In this document: piece after piece, positions 26,288 to 37,737 of the stretch
Layout: each line of letters opens with the position of its first letter
Position numbering within the stretch: the stretch's first letter is position 1
Assembly (NCBI RefSeq): GCF_008329965.1
Contig: NZ_CP036150.1
Location: forward strand, 496,001-560,000
DNA: 64,000 bases
Direction of reading: 5' to 3'
Source: Oceanispirochaeta crateris
GTDB taxonomy: Bacteria > Spirochaetota > Spirochaetia > DSM-2461
Notes under the pieces: model-generated
Seen by the model: the letters and a program-made list of their open reading frames with translations, nothing else
Databases searched by the model: none
Told to the model about the DNA's origin: nothing
Made by a program: the position numbers and the translations under genes

Positions 26288-27063
26288 TGAAAAAGTTAAA
26301 ACCCGCCTTGACCGGTGTTTTGCTGGTTCTTCTCATGGCTTTACTCTGGGAGGGTCTGTATTATAGCGGGCTTTTTCACCCCCTTGTATTTCCATCTCTT
26401 CAGGATATTTTAAAGACGACAGCCAGAGATTTCTTATCGGGAGAACTGACCCTTTCCATTGTGACATCCATCCTGCTTATTCTTTTTTCATTTATTCCGG
26501 CGGTCCTGGTCGCCCTGATATTGACAGCTCTGGGACTGCATTCTGCAATTTTGAGGAGTGGAATTCAAACTCTATCCAATCTGGCACATCCTTTGCCCGG
26601 AGTCGCCCTCTTGCCGATCCTTATTCTATGGACAGGGCTGGGGCAGCATATCATTCTTTTAGTAGTCATTCATTCGGTTCTTTGGCCTCTGGTGATTAAC
26701 CTTCAAAGCGGCATAGATGAGACTCCCGAACTGTGGTTGAACCTGGGCCGGAATAACTGTTTGAGCCGGAAAGAAGTTTTTTTGACAATCCTTCTCCCAG
26801 GTTCCTATCCCTATCTTCTGGCGGGTCTAAAAATCGGGTGGGCCAGAGCCTGGAGAGCAGTCATATCCTCTGAGATGATATTTGGAACAATCAGCGGAGG
26901 AGGAGGATTGGGCTGGTACATCTTCAATAAGAGAATCTTCATGGACAGCCCGGGAATGTTTGCGGGAATCATTGTGCTTATGATCCTGGGTGTTCTGGTG
27001 GATCAGGTTCTCTTTTCTCCTCTGGAAAAGGGGATGAATAGACGCCGGGGGAAGAGTGTATGA
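26287..27063 (+). CDS. ABC permease, SsuC/TauC type
   Basis: 258 residues with six hydrophobic segments and the ATPase-contact EAA-like loop (ELWLNLGRNNCLSRKEVFLTILLPG). It overlaps the binding protein's stop by one base and the ATPase start by four bases, so the three form one importer. Confidence 0.9.
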   Translation: MKKLKPALTGVLLVLLMALLWEGLYYSGLFHPLVFPSLQDILKTTARDFLSGELTLSIVTSILLILFSFIPAVLVALILTALGLHSAILRSGIQTLSNLAHPLPGVALLPILILWTGLGQHIILLVVIHSVLWPLVINLQSGIDETPELWLNLGRNNCLSRKEVFLTILLPGSYPYLLAGLKIGWARAWRAVISSEMIFGTISGGGGLGWYIFNKRIFMDSPGMFAGIIVLMILGVLVDQVLFSPLEKGMNRRRGKSV

Positions 27064-27839
27064 GTTTGCTGAGAGCCGATCAGATTCACTATTCCTATCT
27101 CCTTCAGGGAAACAACAGGCTGGATATTCTTAAAGATCTCAGCATGAGCCTCAATCATGGGGAAATCCTGACTCTTCTGGGTCCTTCAGGTTGCGGTAAA
27201 AGCACTTTGCTGAAGCTCTTATCCGGATTCCTTACTCCCCATAAGGGCCGTATTTTTCATGATGAAAATCTTCTTATAAATCCTTTTTCTCAAGGACAGA
27301 TGATTTTTCAGGATAGCACACAGCTGCTGCCCTGGTTGACCGTATCAGAGAATATTCTATTTCCTGTTTGTCGGTCACTTCTTCCCGGATTGAAACCTCG
27401 CCCGGACAGTGTTCAGAAAGATATGTTACAAGATATCCTGAAGAGAGTAGGGTTGGAGCCATTCAAAGATTATCATCCCGGACGGCTCTCAGGAGGGATG
27501 AAGCAGCGCTGTGTTTTGGGGCGGGCTCTCATGGCGGAGCCGGAGATCCTCTTTATGGATGAGCCCTTTGGGTCTTTAGATTCACCATCAAGAAAGGAAC
27601 TGCAGGATCTCCTTCTTAAGCTATGGGTAGAGCGTCATTTTTCAATTCTCTTTGTGACTCATGATATTGCCGAAGCCCTCTCTCTTTCCGATAGGATTCT
27701 CCTTTTCAGTGGATTGACCGAGCCGGTTCAGGAACTCACAGTGAATCTACCCAGACCCCGTGACAGAATGAGCCCCGCATTCAGGACTCTTGAATGGGAG
27801 CTTTACTCTTCACTGGCTGCTTCCGGAAGTATTTTGTAG
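27060..27839 (+). CDS. ABC ATPase, SsuB/TauB type
   Basis: 259 residues: Walker A GPSGCGKST, signature LSGGMKQRC, Walker B ILFMDEPFGSLDS and the H-loop VTHDIAEA. This is the type found in nitrate/sulfonate importers. It is the last gene of the plus-strand operon and its 3' end overlaps the convergent GT-C gene by 37 bases. Confidence 0.92.
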   Translation: MSLLRADQIHYSYLLQGNNRLDILKDLSMSLNHGEILTLLGPSGCGKSTLLKLLSGFLTPHKGRIFHDENLLINPFSQGQMIFQDSTQLLPWLTVSENILFPVCRSLLPGLKPRPDSVQKDMLQDILKRVGLEPFKDYHPGRLSGGMKQRCVLGRALMAEPEILFMDEPFGSLDSPSRKELQDLLLKLWVERHFSILFVTHDIAEALSLSDRILLFSGLTEPVQELTVNLPRPRDRMSPAFRTLEWELYSSLAASGSIL

Positions 27840-29341
27840 ATTTTAAGGGTCCACATCCTCGTATATTTGTAGGCCTGAATTCTCATGGCATATCCTGGAC
27901 TGTTCACTGTTTTCATAAGGACCGTATGGTCTTTAATAAAGTTTTGGAGCTGGGGATACCATTTGCCAGGATTTCCATAGAGCACATTCCAAACGGGTCT
28001 GTTTTCATAAATAAAATCCAATTCTTCAGGGTACAAAATATATTCAATTTGCCGCTCTTTCAGATAATTTTCAAGAGACTTCTCTTTCTCAACCGGGAGA
28101 AGACTCAAATTTCTAAAATCAAAAAGATGACCAACTTCAAAGGCATATTCTGTATTGAGACTCGCAAGTATAATCCCTTCGGACGGGATCTGTTCCTGAA
28201 TCGCTGCCAGGAATTCAGCATAACTCTCCCGCTCTTCATGGGGTAGAATCTCTTCTCTAATATTTCCAACTGTGACAAAAATATTAAGAAACAGAAATAG
28301 AACTCCTGCTAAAAAAATCTGTAGGGGATGGAGATCCTTGAGTATTGTAAACATGGAGAGATACAACAGGGGGAAGAGGAATACTATTGAAAGAGGGCTG
28401 TATTTTCCCAGGATGGCAATGCCCATGAGAAGGCCTGCTGTTGAGCTTAGGATGATATTCCTATTTTTTTTCATTAGCCCTGTTAATACCAAAAATAGAG
28501 GAAACAGAATCATCTGCACCCGAATATCAGGCAGGTAGTAGGTACCTCCAATGCGGAGAAATAACTGTTTCAGAAACAAAGGCAGCTGTCTGAATTTTGT
28601 ATCCGGGCTCCTGGTTACACCTAAAGGAGTTCCATATGCCAGATAATCCTGGATAAATTCCGGATTGAAAAAGAGGCTTAACAGGGCAAAAAAGACGCCC
28701 CCACCCATTAGTCCCAATAGATAATAGAGGCCCATGGAAAAACTCTTTCTTTTGCCCATAATATCAATGAGAAACAGCATTCCCAGAGGGACAGACAGGA
28801 TGAAGGCATTGGGGTGAATCCCGAAGGAGAGTCCTATCATGAGGCCCGATAGAAAAGCCTGGTTCGTTTTGTGAATACCCAGGTAGTAATAGAGAGCCAG
28901 TATAAGAATCAGAACCAGGAGTATTTCCTGCCGGGCCGTATGGGACGCATAAATAAACTGGATGTCTGTTGATAGAAGACATGTGATCAGCAGGGCTGTA
29001 TTCTTGTCCTTTTCCTGTCCCATCCGCAGCAAAAGTTTGTAAAACCAGTAAAGGCAAACCACAGCAACTGTTAGACTGAGAAGACGAACAGAGGAAAGAG
29101 AGTATCCTCCAATCAGAATAAAGGGCATTTGGAGCAGATGAAAGAGAATCTTCAAGGCATGGGGATGACGGGGATAGAGGTCAAAAAAGGGTTCAGTTAC
29201 ATCCAGTCGTTTTTCACTCATCATCTGTCTGGTCAAACCGCTCAACCATGGCTCATCGGTATGGGCAAAAGGAAATTTGACCAGGAAGAAAAGATTCACA
29301 AAAAACCAGAAACTCAGAAAAATGAGTAATTGATTTTCCAT
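27803..29341 (-). CDS. ArnT-like GT-C membrane glycosyltransferase
   Basis: 512 residues with about 11 membrane segments and a C-terminal soluble domain. The first periplasmic loop has the acidic AHTDEPWLSG, typical of GT39/83 family enzymes (ArnT and PMT relatives), which transfer a sugar from a lipid carrier on the outer face of the inner membrane. It could use the donor made by the ArnC-like enzyme and flipped by the EmrE-like pair. I start at the ATG at 29341, before the first membrane helix; a TTG at 29380 lies in the upstream terminator region. Acceptor and sugar are unknown. Confidence 0.75.
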   Translation of the reverse strand: MENQLLIFLSFWFFVNLFFLVKFPFAHTDEPWLSGLTRQMMSEKRLDVTEPFFDLYPRHPHALKILFHLLQMPFILIGGYSLSSVRLLSLTVAVVCLYWFYKLLLRMGQEKDKNTALLITCLLSTDIQFIYASHTARQEILLVLILILALYYYLGIHKTNQAFLSGLMIGLSFGIHPNAFILSVPLGMLFLIDIMGKRKSFSMGLYYLLGLMGGGVFFALLSLFFNPEFIQDYLAYGTPLGVTRSPDTKFRQLPLFLKQLFLRIGGTYYLPDIRVQMILFPLFLVLTGLMKKNRNIILSSTAGLLMGIAILGKYSPLSIVFLFPLLYLSMFTILKDLHPLQIFLAGVLFLFLNIFVTVGNIREEILPHEERESYAEFLAAIQEQIPSEGIILASLNTEYAFEVGHLFDFRNLSLLPVEKEKSLENYLKERQIEYILYPEELDFIYENRPVWNVLYGNPGKWYPQLQNFIKDHTVLMKTVNSPGYAMRIQAYKYTRMWTLKIYKILPEAASEE

Positions 29342-29377
29342 AGTGATTTTCTTCAAGTGTTTCAAAACATCTCCAGA

Positions 29378-29420
29378 CAAAAAAAATCCTGACAGCCTTT
29401 TTAAAAATTGGCTTGCCAGG
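29378..29420 (-). terminator. Terminator of the sulfur operon
   Basis: GGCTTGCCAGG (29410-29420) pairs with CCTGACAGCC (29388-29397) as a stem with one bulge. On the minus strand an A-T8 run follows. It ends transcription after the rhodanese gene at 29444 and lies just upstream of the GT-C gene. Confidence 0.7.
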
Positions 29421-29443
29421 AATTATTGTATCATAGGATTGGA

Positions 29444-30337
29444 TTATTTAACGACGGGAAGTCCTTCGTTGATCCAACCTCTGGCAGCAGTAGCGCCTGT
29501 TCCCGTACCGCTATTCAGAGAAGCCGCATCGTAACCCATCATTCTAAGGACACCGACTGTCTGACCTGCTGTTTGTCCGGAGTAGCAGTAGACGATGACT
29601 TTTTTGCCTTGGGGTATCTTATCAAAGGAGGCCTGCATATTTTCTCCGAAAGGAATGTTGATGGCTCCGGAAATATGTCCCTTGGCAAAATCTTCGGGAG
29701 TACGAACTGAAACAATAACCAATGGATCTTCGGCATCCATCTTTTCTTTCAGCGTTGCTGCTGGAATGATGTTGCTTGGAGTTTCAGCATCTGTTTTGAT
29801 ATTGTTGAAATAGTCCATAGCTGCAGTCTTTACAGCGGGGACCACTGTCACGCCCGAGGAGGCAGGAGTCTTATTGGCTGCGGTTTCTACATAGCTTTCA
29901 AAACCCTCAGTATTGGTTATACCACGATTCCAACCATATTTGATGGATGATACTTGAAAACCGGCAATGTTCAGTACCGCTGTAGCCTGACCTGCGGTCT
30001 GACCTGAGTAACAGCTGATATAAACCGGTTTATCATCGGGCAACCAGTTGAGAGTCTCGGCTAGAGCAGGAGATCCCCATGCTGCATTGACAGCTCCTTT
30101 GAGGTGGCCTTTGGCGTAGTCTTCGGCACTTCTTATATCCACAATAAGGATATCTGCATTTGCATCAATCTCTTCAAAAACTTTGCTTGCAGGAACAATT
30201 CTGGAACCGGGATAATCTGCAAAATAGGACTGGGCTGCAGCTGCAACGGGGTTAGACCCTGTTTCACCCTGACCCTCGGCAAAAAGAGCGGCGGGCAGTA
30301 CGAAAAGGATCATAAGGAACACAAGAATCTTCTTCAT
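29444..30337 (-). CDS. Exported tandem rhodanese
   Basis: 297 residues with a signal peptide (LPAALFAEGQ) and two rhodanese domains (about 45-150 and 185-297). Each has an active-site loop CYSGQTAGQ, so both cysteines are kept, unlike most tandem rhodaneses, where only one is active. It acts in the periplasm on thiosulfate or other sulfane sulfur. It is the last gene of the sulfur operon, with GAGGAG before the start, and the repeated loops suggest recent internal duplication. Confidence 0.88.
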   Translation of the reverse strand: MKKILVFLMILFVLPAALFAEGQGETGSNPVAAAAQSYFADYPGSRIVPASKVFEEIDANADILIVDIRSAEDYAKGHLKGAVNAAWGSPALAETLNWLPDDKPVYISCYSGQTAGQATAVLNIAGFQVSSIKYGWNRGITNTEGFESYVETAANKTPASSGVTVVPAVKTAAMDYFNNIKTDAETPSNIIPAATLKEKMDAEDPLVIVSVRTPEDFAKGHISGAINIPFGENMQASFDKIPQGKKVIVYCYSGQTAGQTVGVLRMMGYDAASLNSGTGTGATAARGWINEGLPVVK

Positions 30338-30392
30338 TTATTTCTCCTCGAAAATATGTCAGTAAAAAAATACTGATTTGCTTTTTAATAAA

Positions 30393-30412
30393 GGTCCTGC
30401 ATACGCAGAACC
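30393..30412 (-). terminator. Weak intercistronic hairpin
   Basis: GGTCCTGC and GCAGAACC form an 8-bp stem with one mismatch and a 4-base loop; TTTATT follows on the minus strand. It may reduce readthrough into the distal rhodanese gene. Confidence 0.4.
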
Positions 30413-30442
30413 TAGGGCTATTACATGTTTAGCCTGTTTGTA

Positions 30443-31345
30443 TCAGGAATTATCCTGGGCACTGACAGAAACCATTTCCTCTTTTTGAGGTGTATAAATC
30501 CTATTCCCCGAGGCTTCCCAACCCAGCCAGGCTGAATCGTATACTTTTAAATTCCTGTAACCGGCATTGTACAGGGCTGCATAGGTGTTGGCTGCTCTGA
30601 TTGATGTCTTACAGTACATGATGATAGAATCTTCTGGCATAATTCCGTAATCTTTGTACAGGATTCTAATCTGTTGAACCGGCCGGAATGTTGCATCTTT
30701 AAAATTGTTGTTTTCATAATTAATATGTACAGATCCTGGGATTGTACCGGCATAATACTCATCATCGGTTCTGACATCAATGATAAATGTATTTGTCGGG
30801 GCAGCTTCTACCAGAGTTGCCAGGTCTGCAGTATCAATGATCATGTCAGAGGCTGTGGCACCGGTCTTATAGTTTTTGGCTGTGCTGGTTACTTCTGCCT
30901 TGCTGAGCTTAAATCCCTCTTTTTCGAGGGCTGTCATCCCGCCGGATACGACCTTGATATCTCCCCCGTGGCCGTAGTATTTGAACGTCCAGTACAATCG
31001 TGACGAATCCATATTGGAGTTGCTGTCATAGATGACTAAATTATCTGTTTCACCGATACCGGCTTCACCGGCAGCCGCGGCTACTGTTGCGGCAGCTGCT
31101 ATGGAGTTGGGCACTGGTTCGTTTACAGTCACCATGGCTCTTTCTATGTTGACCGCACCCTCAATATGATTCTTTGTATATGAGGTTGTTTTTTGAGCAT
31201 CAACGAGTATATATCCCTCATTCATAAGGTCTTTCACATCATCAGCTTCTACGATCAAGGTACCTGATTCGGCATAATCTGCAGAGCAGCTTCCAAATAG
31301 GAGAACAACAGGAAGGAGTATTACGAATAAATATTTATATTTCAT
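30443..31345 (-). CDS. Thiosulfate sulfurtransferase-like lipoprotein
   Basis: 300 residues with lipobox LLFGSC, then two rhodanese domains. The N-terminal one has no active cysteine (VIYDSNSNMDSSRLYW), and the C-terminal one has the loop CKTSIRA. This one-active-site layout is the usual TST/SseA type. The start is the ATG at 31345, with AGGTG upstream, overlapping the TrxR stop. As a lipoprotein it faces the periplasm and could supply sulfane sulfur to the transporter halves or process thiosulfate. Confidence 0.85.
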   Translation of the reverse strand: MKYKYLFVILLPVVLLFGSCSADYAESGTLIVEADDVKDLMNEGYILVDAQKTTSYTKNHIEGAVNIERAMVTVNEPVPNSIAAAATVAAAAGEAGIGETDNLVIYDSNSNMDSSRLYWTFKYYGHGGDIKVVSGGMTALEKEGFKLSKAEVTSTAKNYKTGATASDMIIDTADLATLVEAAPTNTFIIDVRTDDEYYAGTIPGSVHINYENNNFKDATFRPVQQIRILYKDYGIMPEDSIIMYCKTSIRAANTYAALYNAGYRNLKVYDSAWLGWEASGNRIYTPQKEEMVSVSAQDNS

Positions 31346-31346
31346 A

Positions 31347-32576
31347 TTAAGCACCTACAAACATGTTCACAACGGACTCATAGGTGAACCCGTCTTTGAG
31401 AATGGCAGTGACCTGTCCATCTTTTACGATAGCCAGCCTGGGGAACTCATAAATACCCAATTTACTGGATATTCCTTTGGACTTGTAAACGTCTACCCTC
31501 GTCATTGAAAATCGGCCGCCGGCCATTTCTTCTATGATTTCCATATCAGCTAAAAGATCATGACAATCACAGTCTGAGGCGTCGTAAACAAAAACAACTC
31601 CATCCCGCCCCAGGATCTGGGTTCTTACCATTTCTGATTCTGCGATGAATCTTTCGGCGGCAACACCGGCAATGGCGCCATCACCAACGGCTGTAGATAC
31701 CTGTTTCAAGAATTTTTCCGTAACATCACCAACGGCATAGACACCGTCTACTCCAGTCTCTTTCATTTCATTGACCAGAATATATCCTCTTTCGTTGATA
31801 TTGACCTGATCTTGAAATATTTCTGTATTGGGAAGATAACCAATAAATTCAAAACAGGTGGGGACATCCACAGGAATTTCTTCGTCTGTCTTGAGATTTC
31901 TAAGAACAACTCTTTCCAAATGTTCATCGCCTTCAAAGCGCTTGACAACAGAGTTCCAGATAAATTCCATTTTAGGGTTTTCCATGGCTTCTGCCTTGGC
32001 AATCTCATTACAGTCCATTTTTCCTTCATCATGAATGACAGAAACATAGACTTTATTAGCAAACTTTGTCAGGAACATTCCTTCTTCAATGGCTGCATCT
32101 CCGCTTCCGATGATCAGTACATTTTTGCCTGTATTTGAGGCCGCATCACAGGTGGCACAGAAGGATATTCCCTTGTCAAATAGGAATTTCTCTTCGTTTT
32201 CTCCACCGGTGACACGGGGACGGCCTCCGGAGGCAATGATGACTGTTTTTGCTTTGTAGGTTGTTCTAAAGGTTTCTACTGTCTTAATTTCACCCTTTAG
32301 ATCTACAGATTTGACATCAGTACCCTTGAATTGGACGCCGAATTTTTTAGCCTGTTTCTGGAAGAGTTCCATCAGACCTAAACCGCTTGTTCCTTCGGGG
32401 AATCCGGGATAATTCTCAATTTCATTTGTATAGGTAGCCAATCCGCCCACCAGTGCTTTTTCAATGAGCAGCGTTTTAAGACGGGCCCTTCCGCAGTAGA
32501 TTCCGGCGGTCAGTCCACCGGCCCCTCCGCCTATAATCACTACATCAAATTCTTCTATTTTTTTTTCTCTCGCCAT
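31347..32576 (-). CDS. Thioredoxin reductase fused to a thioredoxin-like domain with a CxC motif
   Basis: 409 residues. The first 310 are a thioredoxin reductase-like flavoprotein: FAD motif VVIIGGGAGGLTAGIY, active-site disulfide CATC (Cys140, Cys143), NAD(P) motif VLIIGSGDAAIEEG and C-terminal GVYAVGDV. The last 90 residues resemble a thioredoxin fold but carry CDC (Cys336, Cys338) where CxxC is expected, with a cis-proline in YEFPRLAIVKDG. No signal peptide, so cytoplasmic. It sits between a YeeE/YedE half and two rhodaneses. It probably reduces sulfur carried by TusA or a persulfide; this is inferred. Confidence 0.85.
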   Translation of the reverse strand: MAREKKIEEFDVVIIGGGAGGLTAGIYCGRARLKTLLIEKALVGGLATYTNEIENYPGFPEGTSGLGLMELFQKQAKKFGVQFKGTDVKSVDLKGEIKTVETFRTTYKAKTVIIASGGRPRVTGGENEEKFLFDKGISFCATCDAASNTGKNVLIIGSGDAAIEEGMFLTKFANKVYVSVIHDEGKMDCNEIAKAEAMENPKMEFIWNSVVKRFEGDEHLERVVLRNLKTDEEIPVDVPTCFEFIGYLPNTEIFQDQVNINERGYILVNEMKETGVDGVYAVGDVTEKFLKQVSTAVGDGAIAGVAAERFIAESEMVRTQILGRDGVVFVYDASDCDCHDLLADMEIIEEMAGGRFSMTRVDVYKSKGISSKLGIYEFPRLAIVKDGQVTAILKDGFTYESVVNMFVGA

Positions 32577-32594
32577 TGTCTTTCCCTTCTAAAA

Positions 32595-32616
32595 TACCCC
32601 GAAATGATCCGGGGTA
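32595..32616 (-). terminator. Intercistronic hairpin in the sulfur operon
   Basis: TACCCCG and CGGGGTA form a 7-bp stem with an 8-base loop; TATTTTAG follows on the minus strand. It may partly end transcription or stabilise the upstream message between the YeeE-like and TrxR genes. Confidence 0.4.
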
Positions 32617-32625
32617 ACGGATGTC

Positions 32626-33159
32626 TTACATGAAATACTTTACTAAGAGTTTACTACCGGCCCAAGCTCCTAAAAACAGGAATATTGCATAGACCCAACC
32701 GGAGACCGAGAAGGAGGCAATTCCGCTAAACAGGGCACCGATATTACATCCAAAGCCGATCCGGGCGCCGTAGCCCATGAGTAATCCACCCAGGATCGCT
32801 GCGAAAATCTGTTTGGTAGACTTAAGCTTTTTTATCTTAAACTGTGAAGCCATCAGTGAAGCAAAGAATGCTCCGAATATTATTCCTACATTCCTATATG
32901 TACCAGGGTGCTTTAAAATTCCGGCATCAAGTGTTTTTTGAGCCCCTTCGGAAGCAAAGTAGTACCATTTGTCTACATTTCCGCCCACAAGCTGATAGAG
33001 CCATGCGCCCCAATTTGCCAATACTCCTGAAACACCCCAGGGATTTCCTGTTGAGGCCAGAGTCACAATCTGAAACAGGGACAGTAGGACTGCACCTGTT
33101 AGATAGGGCCAGGCGTCCTTAAACCACATCTTATAAAATTTATTATCTTTCAGAGCCAT
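32626..33159 (-). CDS. YeeE/YedE-type transporter half (C-terminal-like)
   Basis: 177 residues with about five hydrophobic segments and the conserved RIGFGCNIGALFSGIA, in which the Cys matches one of the thiosulfate-path cysteines of TsuA. Full-length TsuA is about twice this size; here the protein is one half of a split transporter. Spirochaeta thermophila TsuA is the structurally studied thiosulfate importer, so a thiosulfate or related sulfur role is likely. AGAGGG precedes the start. Confidence 0.82.
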   Translation of the reverse strand: MALKDNKFYKMWFKDAWPYLTGAVLLSLFQIVTLASTGNPWGVSGVLANWGAWLYQLVGGNVDKWYYFASEGAQKTLDAGILKHPGTYRNVGIIFGAFFASLMASQFKIKKLKSTKQIFAAILGGLLMGYGARIGFGCNIGALFSGIASFSVSGWVYAIFLFLGAWAGSKLLVKYFM

Positions 33160-33174
33160 ATTTTTTCCCTCTGA

Positions 33175-33402
33175 TTATTTACATTTCTCGATGACACATT
33201 CCCACTCGCCGTCATCTACTTCTTCAATCTCTACGTTATGACCCTCTTTTCTGGCCCATTCGGGAACATTTTTCATAGCACAGCTGTGATCGATTAGAAC
33301 GATAACAACATCACCAACTTCCATTTCTTTTAGCTTCTTTTCTGCCTTAACCAGGGGTAGGGGGCAAGCTTCTCCAAGACAATCCAGTTCATATTCAGCC
33401 AT
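33175..33402 (-). CDS. TusA-family sulfur carrier protein
   Basis: 75 residues with the TusA signature LGEACPLPLVKAEKKL, active-site Cys13, and two more cysteines near the C-terminus. TusA-like proteins accept persulfide sulfur; the TsuB partner of TsuA belongs to this family. It lies between the two transporter halves, so it may accept the imported sulfur on the cytoplasmic side. A clear AAGGAG site precedes it. Confidence 0.9.
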   Translation of the reverse strand: MAEYELDCLGEACPLPLVKAEKKLKEMEVGDVVIVLIDHSCAMKNVPEWARKEGHNVEIEEVDDGEWECVIEKCK

Positions 33403-33442
33403 AATAAGTTCTCCTTTTACTGAGGGGTTGTTCCCTCTTGTT

Positions 33443-34135
33443 TTAATTTTCGTTTTTTCTGTGTTCCCATTTGTCTGCGGCTATAAAAAGCAGGACAATA
33501 ATGAGAAGTTGTACAACAATGGCGCCACCCCATCCGAATACATCGGGCATGAAAATAGCTTTGCCATTAGAAATGACATTTAATTTCCACCATCCAAAAT
33601 CATGAGCACCCCATAGAGATCCAATGATGAAGAATAGAAGGGACAGAACCTGCATGTGAAATCCTTCTCCCACACGCATCAGAGTACCAGATGCACATCC
33701 TCCGGCTATAACCATTCCAATACCGAACATAAATGCGCCTATGGCAGTGGCAAGACTGACTGGAACGACATAGGACTGTCCCGGTATGGGAAGACCATTG
33801 ATGTGAGCACCGTACTTGATGGCCCAGAATCCAATGGATGTGATTGCAAAAGCGATCAAAACTGCTCTTGTTACCGATGTACTGCCGGTTAGCAGGGGAT
33901 CACGCATGGATGCTGTAAAACAAAAGCGAGCCTTTTGTAAGATAAACCCGAAAATGATTCCAGTAACCCAGAATAAGCCCAGATTCTGATCGATCAATGA
34001 AATAATAACCGCCAGTCCTGCTAGAATGATTCCCGTGATTATTCCGACAGGAACCTGATTCTTCTTTTTCCGTCTGGTCCTGGTGGAAGAGCGGCTTGAC
34101 CGTTTGATAGCACCGCTTGTTTCCGCCTCACTCAT
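33443..34135 (-). CDS. YeeE/YedE-type transporter half (N-terminal-like)
   Basis: 230 residues. A basic, Ser/Arg-rich cytoplasmic tail (SSRSSTRTRRKKK) is followed by five or six hydrophobic segments. They contain QKARFCFTASMRDPLLTG and MVIAGGCASGTLMRVGEG, whose cysteines correspond to the conserved TsuA cysteines. It is the first gene of the operon. Start at the ATG at 34135 with AAGGAGGAG upstream; a TTG two codons earlier is less likely. It should assemble with the 177-residue half. Confidence 0.83.
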   Translation of the reverse strand: MSEAETSGAIKRSSRSSTRTRRKKKNQVPVGIITGIILAGLAVIISLIDQNLGLFWVTGIIFGFILQKARFCFTASMRDPLLTGSTSVTRAVLIAFAITSIGFWAIKYGAHINGLPIPGQSYVVPVSLATAIGAFMFGIGMVIAGGCASGTLMRVGEGFHMQVLSLLFFIIGSLWGAHDFGWWKLNVISNGKAIFMPDVFGWGGAIVVQLLIIVLLFIAADKWEHRKNEN

Positions 34136-34424
34136 ATGCAAGCTCCTCCTTAGATAATTTTTTATTTATTTGTACACACAGCCTAACTTTGAATTACATG
34201 CTATGTCAACTAAATTTTGATAAATCTTTTAATAGAAAACAAATGCCTACTATAGAGTGTTTATTCAAAAAATTGAATATTTGGTTAAATTGTTAAAATA
34301 AAATGAAATATAATAAGATAAAAAATTATACAATAGAATAATGCTAGGGTTTTAAAGTAAACAGGAATATACTATATATTGAAGGAATTGCTCTCTTCAT
34401 GCTTAGTAAATAGTCGAAAATATA
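34136..34424. other. AT-rich gap upstream of the sulfur operon
   Basis: No gene is visible. On the minus strand TTGACA (34202-34207) could be the -35 element of the sulfur operon, but I see no convincing -10 box. The stretch 34250-34400 is very AT-rich. Confidence 0.3.
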
Positions 34425-34448
34425 AGGAGCCGTCTGTTCCGACGGCTC
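34425..34448 (-). terminator. Terminator of lacZ
   Basis: GGAGCCGTC and GACGGCTCC form a 9-bp stem with a 6-base loop; TTATATTTT follows on the minus strand. The stem shares GAGCCGTC with the hairpin at 4728-4748. Confidence 0.7.
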
Positions 34449-34470
34449 CTGAAGGTTCCATTTTTTTAAA

Positions 34471-37605
<3,135 letters not shown>

Positions 37606-37737
37606 CTAAAGGGATAATAATCATTTTTAAAAGGAAAAAATTGACCTCAATAATTGGTTTATCATGGCTGTTAACAGGACAAAATGGGATTTCTGGTATA
37701 TATAATGTGTATTATGGTATTTCCTGGAATTGAAAAT

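Noticed and set aside
25352-27839. The ABC importer as a thiamine-precursor (ThiY/HMP) system
   Set aside because: No TPP riboswitch and no thiamine genes are present nearby; the substrate is left open.
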